From positions 114,835 through 178,834 of the forward strand of contig NZ_PGLR01000006.1 of NCBI RefSeq assembly GCF_002803095.1: a stretch of DNA of 64,000 nt, given 5' to 3'. Below are positions 34,988 through 42,860 of this stretch, in pieces (the stretch's first letter is position 1; each line of letters opens with the position of its first letter). Below the pieces are notes generated by a model that worked only from the letters and a program-made list of their open reading frames with translations, ran no database searches and was not told where the DNA came from. This stretch comes from Pseudomonas sp. ZH-FAD (GTDB lineage Bacteria; Pseudomonadota; Gammaproteobacteria; Pseudomonadales; Pseudomonadaceae). Made by a program: the position numbers and the translations under genes.

Positions 34988-36019
34988 TCACTCGCCAGTC
35001 GATCCGTGGCGCGATACCAAACCGCGCGGCGTGCTGCCCTGCCAGCGACGAAAGGCGCGGTAGAACGGCGACAGCTCGGCGAAACCGCACGCCCGCGCCA
35101 CCTCGCGTACCCCCACGCCCTGATCCAGCAGGCGCAGCGCACGCAGGCGCCGCACCTCATCATGCAGTGCGCGAAAACTGCTGCCCTGCTCGCTCAGCGA
35201 ACGCTGCAAGGCACCGCGATTGCTGCCCAGCGCCAGTGCGCAGGCCTCCAGACTGCAGGTCGTACCGCCCAGATTGACCTCCAGCCAGTAGCGCACCCGT
35301 GCCAGCAACTGGTTCTCCACCAACCCTGCCAACTGTTTCTCGGCTTCTTCGCTGAGCACCTCGAACAGCCGCGGGCTGGCGCTGCGCGAAGGCCGTGAGA
35401 GCAGCGCACGCGGCAGGATCAGCACGTCGTGCGGACGCGAGAACCGCGGTTCGACGCCGAGCAGACGACGATGCTCGGCAAGCTTGCGCGGCGCCCGGTG
35501 GCGAAACTCGACGCCCATCAACGGCAACTCGCCGCCAGCGGCCGACGCCAGCATCTTGCTCAGCAGCACGGCCAGGCACTCCATCTGCTGACGCAGCGAG
35601 CCAACCTCGCGGTAGTTGAGATCGATCACCAGGTGCGCCTCGTCTCCCTGCTCCTGCAGTCGCGCGGCAAAACCGCCGGAGAGGATGTGCTGGAAGCGCA
35701 CGAAGGCTTGCAAGCCCTGACGAAGATCGCGAGCCGCCAGCAGCAGATAGCTGACCACATCCATCGGCCGTGGCTGCATGACCTCGCCCAGGTGCAGGCC
35801 GATATCGGCGTCGCCGCTGATGCCCTCAAGCGCCTGCCAGAAGCGCGGCGCATTGTCGTGCTCCTCGCGCGCTTCCAGCAGCGGCGCCGCCAGCGGCACA
35901 CCGGCGTAGGCACGGCGGTAGGTGTCGGTCGGGTCGAGCCCCAGCGCCGCCAGGGCCTCGTAGAGCAGCCGACGCAGGGTCGAGGAATGAGTAAGGGCGA
36001 CGAAAGCGTTATCGACCAT
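34988..36019 (-). CDS. AraC-family transcriptional regulator (OruR/ArgR-like N-domain)
   Basis: 343 residues. The N-terminal 200 residues look like the Arabinose_bd (PF12625) domain found in regulators with long, sensor-type N-termini (ARDLRQGLQAFVRFQHIL, DEAHLVIDLNY). The C-terminal 100 residues hold two helix-turn-helix motifs (CSLEACALALGSNRGALQRSL and VREVARACGFAELSPFYRAF, each cut here to under 21). A TTG at 36034 is a possible earlier start. It is divergent from the acylase gene, 120 nt apart, so that gene is its likely target. The ligand is unknown. Confidence 0.88.
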   Translation of the reverse strand: MVDNAFVALTHSSTLRRLLYEALAALGLDPTDTYRRAYAGVPLAAPLLEAREEHDNAPRFWQALEGISGDADIGLHLGEVMQPRPMDVVSYLLLAARDLRQGLQAFVRFQHILSGGFAARLQEQGDEAHLVIDLNYREVGSLRQQMECLAVLLSKMLASAAGGELPLMGVEFRHRAPRKLAEHRRLLGVEPRFSRPHDVLILPRALLSRPSRSASPRLFEVLSEEAEKQLAGLVENQLLARVRYWLEVNLGGTTCSLEACALALGSNRGALQRSLSEQGSSFRALHDEVRRLRALRLLDQGVGVREVARACGFAELSPFYRAFRRWQGSTPRGLVSRHGSTGE

Positions 36020-36139
36020 GGAGATCTCTGGCAACTATTGACCATAGACTTTCAGTATTGAGGCATACGGTCAATGCCGACACCCACGCGCCTGAGCAAA
36101 ATGCGCGCACGCTTGCCCCACAACAATAAGGATCGCTGG

Positions 36140-38518
36140 ATGAAACGTTCCCTGACCGCCCTTGCGCTGGTGATTGCAGCCGCAGCTGGCGGCCTGTCCT
36201 GGTACCTGCACGACAAGCAACCACAACGCGATGGCGAGTTGGTACTCGGCGCCCTGCAGGCGCCGGTCACGGTCGATTACGACGAACGCGGCGTGCCACA
36301 CATTCGCGCCGAGAATGAAGCGGACATGTACCGCGCCCTCGGTTTCGTCCACGCCCAGGATCGCCTATTCCAGATGGAGCTGCTGCGGCGCCTGGCGCGC
36401 GGCGAACTGGCCGAAGTGCTCGGCGAAAAGCTGGTGCCCACCGACCGCCTGTTCCGCACCCTGGAAATAGGCCGCCACGCCGATGCCTACGCCGCCAGGC
36501 TGGATGCCAACAGCCCATCCACCCAGGCGCTGCAGCACTATCTCGAAGGGGTCAACCTGTACCAGGCCAGCCGCCCACGTCCGCTGGAGTTCGACCTGCT
36601 GGGCATCGAGCCACGCCCTTTCACCATGGCCGATACGCTCAGCATCGCCGGCTACATGGCCTACAGCTTCGCCGCGGCCCTGCGCACCGAACCGGTGATG
36701 ACCCACATCCGTGATGCGCTGGGCGCGGACTATCTCGAGCTGTTCGATCTCGACTGGCATCCGCAGGGCGTGCTCGGCACCTCCCTGGCCGCCGGCGACT
36801 GGCAGGATCTTTCCGCCCTAGCTCAACTTAGCAACAGCGCCCTGGAGGGCACCGGCCTGCCGCAGTTCGAGGGCAGCAACGCCTGGGTGGTATCCGGTAG
36901 CCGCACAGCCAGCGGCAAGCCGCTGCTGGCGGGCGACCCGCACATTCGCTTCTCGCTACCTGCCGTCTGGTACGAGGCACACCTGCAGGCACCCGGCTAC
37001 GAGCTGTATGGCTACCACCACGCGCTGATTCCCAGCGCCATGCTTGGCCACAATCGCAACTTCGCCTGGAGCCTGACCATGTTCCAGAACGACGACCTCG
37101 ACCTGATCGCCGAGCGCGTCAATCCGGATAACGCCAACCAGGTCTGGTACCAGGGCAACTGGGTCGACCTCGAACAGCGCACCGAAACCATCCGGGTCAA
37201 AGGTGCCGAGCCGGTGCAGATCACCCTGCGCCGCTCGCCGCACGGGCCGATCATCAACGATGCCCTGGCCCAGGCCAGCGGCAGCACGCCGATCGCCATG
37301 TGGTGGGCCTTCCTCGAAACCGACAACCCGATGCTCGACGCCTTTTACCAGCTGGGCCGCGCCGACAGCCTGGACAAGGCCCGCGCCGCCGTCGAGAAGA
37401 TCGAAGCGCCTGGCCTCAATGTGCTCTGGGCCAGTGCCAGCGGTGATATTGGCTGGTGGGCCGCAGCCAAGCTGCCGCTGCGCCCGGCCGGGGTCAACCC
37501 GACCTTCATTCTCGATGGCGCCAGCGGTGAAGCGGACAAGCTCGGCTACCACCCCTTCAGCGCCAACCCGCAGGAAGAGAACCCGGAGCGCGGCTACATT
37601 CTCTCGGCCAACTACCAGCCCGTACCGGCCAGCGGCATCGAGATTCCCGGTTACTACAACCTGCCCGATCGTGGCCAGCGCCTGAACCAGCACCTGAGCG
37701 ACGCCTCGGTGAAGTGGGATACGCACAACAGCCAGGCACTGCAGCTCGACCCCGGTACCGGCTACGGCCCGCGCCTGCTGGCACCGATCCTCGACAAACT
37801 GCGCGCCGCTGCGGCGACCGATGAGGAGCGCGCACTGGCGGAACAACTGGCCGAGTGGAATGGCGACCACGCACTCGATTCCGCGGCCGCTACCCTGTTC
37901 AACCAGCTGACCTATCAGCTTGCCCGCGAAGCCATGGCCGACGAGCTGGGCGAGGTGTTCTTCGACAGCCTGCTGCAAACCCGCGTGCTCGACACTGCCC
38001 TGCCACGCCTGACCGCCAATGCCGACTCGCCCTGGTGGAATCGCCAAGGCAGCGAGCAACGCGAAAGCCGCGCACAGATCGTCGCCGACGCCTGGCACGC
38101 CAGCCTGACGCATCTACGCAGCGTGCTCGGCAATGATGTCGAGGCCTGGAACTGGGGCCGCGCTCATACCCTCACCCATCAGCACGCACTTGGCCAGCAG
38201 CAGCCGCTGGCCTGGCTGCTGAACGTCGGCCCGTTTGCCGCACCAGGCGGCCATGAAACGCCGAACAATCTCTCGCACAAGGTGGGCCCGGCGCCCTGGC
38301 CCGTGGTCTATGGTCCTTCCACCCGACGGCTGGTCGACCTGGCCGATGCCGACAAGGCGCTGGGCGGCATTCCTGTCGGCCAGAGCGGCGTGCCGTTCGA
38401 CGCGCATTACGGCGATCAGGCGGCGCCCCATGTAGCCAGCAAGTATCAGCCACAGCACCTGAGCGCGGCCGACGTCAAAGCCAACAGCCAGGGCACGCTG
38501 AAACTGCGGCCACGCTGA
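36140..38518 (+). CDS. hacB: Acyl-homoserine-lactone acylase (penicillin-amidase family), HacB-like
   Basis: 792 residues, an Ntn hydrolase made as a precursor with a signal peptide (about 1-20) and matured by autocleavage. The new N-terminal nucleophile is Ser246 in EGSNAWVVSG. The alpha chain has RGVPHIRAENEADMYRALGF, the beta chain GDPHIRFSLPAVWYEAHL. It matches PA0305 (HacB) in position and length. That enzyme cleaves the amide of long-chain acyl-homoserine lactones, quenching quorum signals. AAGGA lies 8 nt before the ATG at 36140. The divergent AraC regulator is probably its controller. Substrate inferred from homology. Confidence 0.9.
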   Translation: MKRSLTALALVIAAAAGGLSWYLHDKQPQRDGELVLGALQAPVTVDYDERGVPHIRAENEADMYRALGFVHAQDRLFQMELLRRLARGELAEVLGEKLVPTDRLFRTLEIGRHADAYAARLDANSPSTQALQHYLEGVNLYQASRPRPLEFDLLGIEPRPFTMADTLSIAGYMAYSFAAALRTEPVMTHIRDALGADYLELFDLDWHPQGVLGTSLAAGDWQDLSALAQLSNSALEGTGLPQFEGSNAWVVSGSRTASGKPLLAGDPHIRFSLPAVWYEAHLQAPGYELYGYHHALIPSAMLGHNRNFAWSLTMFQNDDLDLIAERVNPDNANQVWYQGNWVDLEQRTETIRVKGAEPVQITLRRSPHGPIINDALAQASGSTPIAMWWAFLETDNPMLDAFYQLGRADSLDKARAAVEKIEAPGLNVLWASASGDIGWWAAAKLPLRPAGVNPTFILDGASGEADKLGYHPFSANPQEENPERGYILSANYQPVPASGIEIPGYYNLPDRGQRLNQHLSDASVKWDTHNSQALQLDPGTGYGPRLLAPILDKLRAAAATDEERALAEQLAEWNGDHALDSAAATLFNQLTYQLAREAMADELGEVFFDSLLQTRVLDTALPRLTANADSPWWNRQGSEQRESRAQIVADAWHASLTHLRSVLGNDVEAWNWGRAHTLTHQHALGQQQPLAWLLNVGPFAAPGGHETPNNLSHKVGPAPWPVVYGPSTRRLVDLADADKALGGIPVGQSGVPFDAHYGDQAAPHVASKYQPQHLSAADVKANSQGTLKLRPR

Positions 38519-38548
38519 ACAACCAACCAGCGCCCTAGAACAGCGTGG

Positions 38549-38585
38549 TGCGTCATCGGTGCATCACGCTGCACGCTGGTGCACC
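38549..38585 (+). promoter_or_regulatory. Putative NtrC enhancer cluster upstream of nrsZ
   Basis: Overlapping TGCAC/GTGCA half-sites: TGCGTCATCGGTGCA (38549-38563), GTGCA-N6-TGCAC (38559-38574) and TGCACGCTGGTGCA (38570-38583), ending in the palindrome GGTGCACC. They resemble the NtrC consensus TGCACCANNNTGGTGCA and lie 85-120 bp upstream of the sigma-54 -24 element. Confidence 0.6.
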
Positions 38586-38668
38586 GTGGCGTCGCAACTG
38601 GCGCCGCAGCCCTCGCCTGCGGGCCTCAAACCCAGCGAAATAGCGCCTTTCCGTTGCGGTAATAAAAT

Positions 38669-38684
38669 TGGCACACGCCCTGCA
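38669..38684 (+). promoter_or_regulatory. Sigma-54 (RpoN) promoter of nrsZ
   Basis: TTGGCAC-ACGCC-CTGCA: GG at 38670-38671 and GC at 38682-38683 with exactly 10 bp between, close to the consensus TGGCAC-N5-TTGCW. Transcription should start about 11 nt downstream, near 38694. Confidence 0.8.
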
Positions 38685-38693
38685 TATGCTAAG

Positions 38694-38861
38694 GCAATCC
38701 CAGTTTCGGGGACCTTGGTACAGGCAGGCCGGGGAATCCCCTTCTTTATTCGACGCCACCGCGCGTCATGTGTAACGCGCCGCTGCTCTGCCAATGAGCA
38801 CGGCGCCACCCGTTTCGGGGACCTTGGTACAGGCAGGCCGGGGAATCCCCTTCTTTATTTG
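38694..38861 (+). ncRNA. nrsZ: Nitrogen-regulated small RNA NrsZ (two repeat modules)
   Basis: No gene is encoded rightward from the sigma-54 promoter. Instead there are two identical 48-nt modules, 38703-38750 and 38812-38859, each beginning GTTTCGGGGACCTTGGTACA and ending in a GGGGAATCCCC hairpin with a TTCTTTATT tail. Between them a GCGCGT-N8-ACGCGC hairpin (about 38760-38780) is visible. In P. aeruginosa the sRNA NrsZ, controlled by NtrC and RpoN, lies between ntrC and PA5126 and is made of repeated modules. Here the PA5126-like gene and trmL follow directly. Both ends are estimated. In P. aeruginosa NrsZ is processed and affects swarming through rhlA. Confidence 0.75.
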
Positions 38862-39298
38862 GGACGCAGCGTCAGGCGCGCCCGCCAACGTCCATCCTCT
38901 TGCGCACCGCGCCACTCCCCGTCCAGCGGACGGGGCGACACCAGCACCAGCAGCAGATCCCGTCCGTCGCGTTCCACGCGCCAGTTCACCAGCCCCAGCG
39001 GCAGTTTCAATTGTCCCTCACGCACCCGCCCGTAGGCATCCTCGTAGCGATACACCAGGGCGCCGTCGACATGTTCGGCCTGCGCCTGTGGCTCACGATT
39101 GAACCAGAGCTGCAACCCCTGTTCCCAGGCCTCGGCATCCTCGATACGCAGACGTGGTGGATCGAACACACGGCCGATCATCATGCCGACGAGAAAGGCG
39201 ATCAGCATCACCGATGCCACGAAACGCCAGCGCAAACGCGGCCGTGGATCTTCTGGCGGCGTAGAATGGCGCTCGTCCCAGCGCTCGGAGTGTTGCAT
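38855..39298 (-). CDS. Membrane-anchored conserved hypothetical (PA5126 position)
   Basis: 147 residues from the ATG at 39298; an ATG at 39310 adds four. A charged N-terminus is followed by one transmembrane segment (about 26-44, [20 protein letters not shown] given in part) and a soluble domain of beta-rich look ([20 protein letters not shown], then [22 protein letters not shown]). I recognise no domain. Its start overlaps the trmL start by 2 nt on the opposite strand. Its stop codon lies inside the second repeat module of nrsZ, so the two transcripts converge and overlap. Confidence 0.7.
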   Translation of the reverse strand: MQHSERWDERHSTPPEDPRPRLRWRFVASVMLIAFLVGMMIGRVFDPPRLRIEDAEAWEQGLQLWFNREPQAQAEHVDGALVYRYEDAYGRVREGQLKLPLGLVNWRVERDGRDLLLVLVSPRPLDGEWRGAQEDGRWRARLTLRPK

Positions 39299-39761
39299 GT
39301 TCCACGTCATCCTCTTTCAACCGGAAATTCCGCCTAATACCGGCAACATTATCAGGCTGTGCGCCAACAGCGGCTGCCAGCTGCACCTGATCGAGCCGCT
39401 GGGCTTCGAACTGGACGACAAGCGCCTGCGTCGCGCCGGCCTGGATTATCACGAATACGCCACCCTCAAGCGCCACCCGGACCTGCAGAGCTGCCTCGAC
39501 AGCCTTGGCCAGCCGCGCCTGTTCGCCTTCACCACCAAGGGTTCGCAGCCGTTCCACGAGATCGCCTACCAGCCCGGCGACGCGTTTCTGTTCGGCCCGG
39601 AAAGCCGTGGCCTGCCCAAGGACGTACGTAACGCGCTGCCGCCGGAGCAGCGCGTACGCCTGCCGATGCGCGCCGGTTGCCGCAGCCTGAACCTGTCCAA
39701 TACCGTGGCCATCACCGTTTACGAGGCCTGGCGGCAGAACGGCTTCGCTGGCGCCGACTAA
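39297..39761 (+). CDS. trmL: tRNA (cytidine/uridine-2'-O-)-methyltransferase TrmL
   Basis: 154 residues, a minimal SPOUT (trefoil-knot) methyltransferase. It methylates the wobble base 34 of tRNA-Leu using S-adenosylmethionine. Motifs are [20 protein letters not shown] (motif 1), [10 protein letters not shown] (motif 2) and [16 protein letters not shown] (motif 3, the knot). GGAG lies 6 nt before the ATG at 39297. It ends 16 nt before a bidirectional terminator shared with secB. Confidence 0.95.
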   Translation: MFHVILFQPEIPPNTGNIIRLCANSGCQLHLIEPLGFELDDKRLRRAGLDYHEYATLKRHPDLQSCLDSLGQPRLFAFTTKGSQPFHEIAYQPGDAFLFGPESRGLPKDVRNALPPEQRVRLPMRAGCRSLNLSNTVAITVYEAWRQNGFAGAD

Positions 39762-39777
39762 GGCCTCGAGCGGCCAC

Positions 39778-39805
39778 AAAAAAGCGCCCCGAGAGGCGCT
39801 TTTTT
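39778..39805. terminator. Bidirectional terminator between trmL and secB
   Basis: AAAAAAGCGCC (39778-39788), loop CCGAGA, GGCGCTTTTTT (39795-39805). It has T runs on both strands between convergent genes. Confidence 0.92.
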
Positions 39806-39825
39806 CATGCAAACGAACCGAGCAC

Positions 39826-40311
39826 TTAGTGAGCAGTGGTTTCGCCGGTTTGCTGCATGCGCTGCAGCTCCTGAGCGTACAGCGCATCGAAGTTCACCGG
39901 AGACAGCATCAGGGCCGGGAACGAGCCGCGGATCACCAGGCTGTCCAGCGCTTCACGAGCGTACGGGAACAGGATGTTCGGGCAGAAGGCACCGAGGGTG
40001 TGGCTCATCGAGGCAGCGTCCAGACCCTTGATCAGGAAGATGCCGGCCTGCTGCACTTCGGCGATGAAGGCGACTTCTTCGCCGTTCTTGACCGTCACCG
40101 ACAGGGTCAGCACCACCTCGTGGAAGTCGCCTTCCAGGGCCTTCTGGCGGGTGTTCAGATCCAGACCGACGCTCGGCGTCCACTCCTGACGGAAGATTTC
40201 CGGGCTCTTCGGCGCTTCGAAGGACAGGTCCTTGACGTAGAGGCGCTGCAGGGAAAATTGCGGATTCTGCGAATCGGCAGCGGCTGCGCCGCTGTTGGCT
40301 TGCTCGGTCAT
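39826..40311 (-). CDS. secB: Protein-export chaperone SecB
   Basis: 161 residues, close to the E. coli 155. A cytoplasmic tetrameric chaperone that holds preproteins unfolded and hands them to SecA. The core shows [41 protein letters not shown], and [20 protein letters not shown] (each within the SecB family profile). A 15-residue Ala/Ser-rich N-terminus is variable. AAGGAAGG precedes the ATG. It is last in the operon rhodanese-grxC-secB, transcribed leftward, as in P. aeruginosa PA5130-PA5128. Confidence 0.97.
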   Translation of the reverse strand: MTEQANSGAAAADSQNPQFSLQRLYVKDLSFEAPKSPEIFRQEWTPSVGLDLNTRQKALEGDFHEVVLTLSVTVKNGEEVAFIAEVQQAGIFLIKGLDAASMSHTLGAFCPNILFPYAREALDSLVIRGSFPALMLSPVNFDALYAQELQRMQQTGETTAH

Positions 40312-40339
40312 GGCGTTTGCCTTCCTTAACGTTGAGGTT

Positions 40340-40600
40340 TCAAGCGGGGCTCTGCAGCAGGGCGTCGAGCTTGCCGGCGCGCTCCAGGGCGTAGAGGTCG
40401 TCACAGCCACCCACATGGGTGCTGCCGATCCAGATTTGCGGCACCGAGGTGCGGCCAGCCTTGCGGGTCATCTCCGCGCGGATGGCCGGCTGGCCGTCGA
40501 CGCGAATTTCCTCGAAGTCCACCCCTTTGCCGGCCAGCAGTTGCTTGGCGCGCATGCAGTAGGGACACCAGTCGCTGGAGTAGACGACCACGCTGGTCAT
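40340..40600 (-). CDS. grxC: Glutaredoxin 3
   Basis: 86 residues. A dithiol glutaredoxin with CPYC (12-15) in [15 protein letters not shown], the cis-proline in [10 protein letters not shown] and the glutathione-binding [10 protein letters not shown]. It reduces disulfides and glutathionylated proteins in the cytoplasm. Only one base separates the rhodanese stop from its ATG, so the genes are coupled. The secB start follows 28 nt later. Confidence 0.96.
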   Translation of the reverse strand: MTSVVVYSSDWCPYCMRAKQLLAGKGVDFEEIRVDGQPAIRAEMTRKAGRTSVPQIWIGSTHVGGCDDLYALERAGKLDALLQSPA

Positions 40601-40601
40601 G

Positions 40602-41015
40602 TCACTTCACCAGCGGCAGGTTGTCGCCACGCCAGGTAGCGATGCCACCGGACAGCTTGGCGGCGGTAAAACCGGCTTTCTTCAGCTCGCGGGCGACGCT
40701 GCCGGCATGCTGACCCATGGCGTCGACGACGACGATGGTCTTGGCCTTGTGCTTTTCCAGCTCGGCGATGCGTGCCACTACCTTGTCATAAGGAATGTGC
40801 AGCGAGTCGACGATATGCCCGGCGGAGAAGTCCTTCTGCGCGCGCACGTCGAGCACCACGCCCTTGTCGCTGTTGACCAGCGCGGTGAGCTCGCGGCTCG
40901 ACAGGCTCTGCCCGCCCTTGCGCATCTCGGTGACGATCAGCAGCACCAGCAGAACGGCGAACATTCCACTCAGTACGTAGTGGTTGATGATGAATTCAAT
41001 CAGGTTGGCGAACAT
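40602..41015 (-). CDS. Membrane-anchored rhodanese-like protein (YibN type) without catalytic cysteine
   Basis: 137 residues. One N-terminal transmembrane segment (about 6-28) is followed by a rhodanese domain (GVVLDVRAQKDFSAGHIVDSLHIP, in part). The active-site loop where sulfurtransferases have Cys-x-x-Gly reads VVDAMGQHAGSVA and lacks the cysteine, so it should not carry out persulfide transfer. It is the first gene of the operon with grxC and secB, which hints at a role near protein export or redox control. It is divergent from gpmI. The missing cysteine is seen directly; the role is inferred. Confidence 0.88.
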   Translation of the reverse strand: MFANLIEFIINHYVLSGMFAVLLVLLIVTEMRKGGQSLSSRELTALVNSDKGVVLDVRAQKDFSAGHIVDSLHIPYDKVVARIAELEKHKAKTIVVVDAMGQHAGSVARELKKAGFTAAKLSGGIATWRGDNLPLVK

Positions 41016-41162
41016 CTATATGGCCCAGGACGGTAAAATGCCGGCCAGTATACACAGCCCCACAGGTCGGCCAAACCCCGTCTGGCAGTGACGCGCCAGG
41101 CGCTTGGCCCTAAAATGCCGGGCTGTTTCCTTGCCCCCTCAGACGCAGAGCGAGCCAGTTCA

Positions 41163-42695
41163 ATGAGTGCCACGCCAAAACCCTTGGTTCTGATCATCCT
41201 CGACGGCTTCGGTCACAGCGACAAACCCGAGTACAACGCCATCCACGCCGCCAACACGCCGGTCTACGACCGCCTGCGTGCTACCTACCCGCATGGCCTG
41301 ATCTCTGGCAGCGGTATGGACGTCGGCCTGCCGGACGGGCAGATGGGCAACTCCGAAGTCGGCCACATGAACCTCGGTGCCGGTCGCGTGGTGTACCAGG
41401 ACTTCACCCGCGTGACCAAGGCGATTCGTGATGGCGAATTCTTCGATAACGCCACCATCAACCAGGCCGTGGACAAGGCCGTGGCCGCCGGCAAGGCCGT
41501 GCACATCCTCGGCCTGCTCTCCGATGGTGGCGTACACAGCCACCAGGATCACATCGTCGCCATGGCCGAACTGGCCGCCAAGCGCGGCGCCGAGAAGATC
41601 TACCTGCACGCTTTCCTCGACGGCCGCGACACACCGCCGAAAAGCGCGCAGCCGTCGATCGAGCTGCTCGACGCCGCCTTCGCCCGCCTCGGCAAGGGCC
41701 GCATCGCCAGCCTCACCGGCCGCTACTTCGCCATGGACCGCGACAACCGCTGGGATCGCGTCGAGCAGGCCTACCACCTGATTGTCGATGGCGCCGGCCA
41801 GTTCAACGCCGCCACCGCCGTGGCAGGCCTGCAGGCCGCCTACGAACGCGGCGAGAGCGACGAATTCGTCAAGGCCACCACCATCGGTACACCGGTGCAG
41901 GTCGAGGACGGCGACGCCGTGGTGTTCATGAACTTCCGCGCCGACCGCGCCCGCGAACTGACCCGCGCCTTCGTCGAGCCTGGTTTCAAGGAATTCGAGC
42001 GCAAGCGTGCACCGCAGGTCGGCTTCGTCATGCTCACCCAGTACGCGGCGAGCATCCCGGCCCCCAGCGCCTTCGCTCCGGAAGCTCTGACCAATGTGCT
42101 CGGCGAATACCTGGCGAAGAACGGCAAGACCCAGCTGCGCATCGCCGAAACCGAGAAATACGCCCACGTCACCTTCTTCTTCTCCGGCGGCCGCGAAGAG
42201 CCGTTCGAGGGCGAAGAACGCATCCTCATCCCCTCGCCGAACGTCGCCACCTACGACCTGCAGCCAGAGATGAGCGCGCCGGAAGTCACCGACAGGATCG
42301 TCGATGCCATCGACAACCAGCGTTATGACGTGATCATCGTCAATTACGCCAACGGCGACATGGTCGGCCATACCGGCGTGTTCGAGGCAGCAGTCAAGGC
42401 CGTGGAAACCCTCGACAGCTGCGTCGGCCGCATCACCGAGGCGCTGGACAAGGTCGGCGGCGAAGCGCTGATCACCGCCGACCATGGCAACGTCGAGCAG
42501 ATGGAAGACGAGTGCACCGGCCAGGCGCACACCGCCCACACCTGCGAGCCGGTACCGTTCATCTACGTTGGCAAGCGCCCGGCACGCATCCGCGAAGGTG
42601 GCGTGCTGGCCGACGTGGCGCCGACCCTGCTCAAGCTGATGGGCCTGGAACAGCCGGCCGAGATGACCGGCAAGACCATCGTCGAGCTGCAATAA
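41163..42695 (+). CDS. gpmI: 2,3-bisphosphoglycerate-independent phosphoglycerate mutase
   Basis: 510 residues, family length. Interconverts 3- and 2-phosphoglycerate in glycolysis and gluconeogenesis, using Mn2+. The alkaline-phosphatase-like domain starts with [12 protein letters not shown], and the phosphoserine is in [11 protein letters not shown] (about Ser62). Later metal motifs are [23 protein letters not shown] and [11 protein letters not shown]. No strong Shine-Dalgarno is seen; the start is set by family length. It is alone, followed by a REP palindrome. Confidence 0.97.
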   Translation: MSATPKPLVLIILDGFGHSDKPEYNAIHAANTPVYDRLRATYPHGLISGSGMDVGLPDGQMGNSEVGHMNLGAGRVVYQDFTRVTKAIRDGEFFDNATINQAVDKAVAAGKAVHILGLLSDGGVHSHQDHIVAMAELAAKRGAEKIYLHAFLDGRDTPPKSAQPSIELLDAAFARLGKGRIASLTGRYFAMDRDNRWDRVEQAYHLIVDGAGQFNAATAVAGLQAAYERGESDEFVKATTIGTPVQVEDGDAVVFMNFRADRARELTRAFVEPGFKEFERKRAPQVGFVMLTQYAASIPAPSAFAPEALTNVLGEYLAKNGKTQLRIAETEKYAHVTFFFSGGREEPFEGEERILIPSPNVATYDLQPEMSAPEVTDRIVDAIDNQRYDVIIVNYANGDMVGHTGVFEAAVKAVETLDSCVGRITEALDKVGGEALITADHGNVEQMEDECTGQAHTAHTCEPVPFIYVGKRPARIREGGVLADVAPTLLKLMGLEQPAEMTGKTIVELQ

Positions 42696-42706
42696 GACGC
42701 AAGCAT

Positions 42707-42759
42707 CGTAGCCCGGATGCAATCCGGGGAATCTCCCCCCGGATTGCATCCGGGCTACG
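42707..42759. repeat. REPIN: perfect 23-bp inverted pair, GTAGCCCGGATGCAATCC type
   Basis: The arms at 42707-42729 and 42737-42759 are exact complements around a 7-nt centre. Single related arms occur at 14106-14127, 20877-20900 and 30841-30860. It lies between gpmI and the envC-like gene. Confidence 0.9.
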
Positions 42760-42860
42760 CGTCACGTTCGCTCTTCTAGCTGCTTGTGGCTTGCAGCTTG
42801 CCGCCGGTTTTTTAGGCATACTAAGCGCCATTCGCTACTCCGCCAGGTATCGCCCCGCCC

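Noticed and set aside
38703..38859. Two identical 48-nt repeats as a CRISPR array
   Set aside because: Only two units, the spacing is not a typical spacer, no cas genes are near, and each repeat has terminator-like features.
38559..39035. Plus-strand open frame over the nrsZ region
   Set aside because: It crosses both 48-nt repeats and then runs antisense through the PA5126-like gene; the product is low-complexity. The sigma-54 promoter and hairpins fit an sRNA better.
41160..42749. Long minus-strand open frame antisense to gpmI
   Set aside because: Same type of shadow; gpmI has all catalytic motifs in the plus strand.
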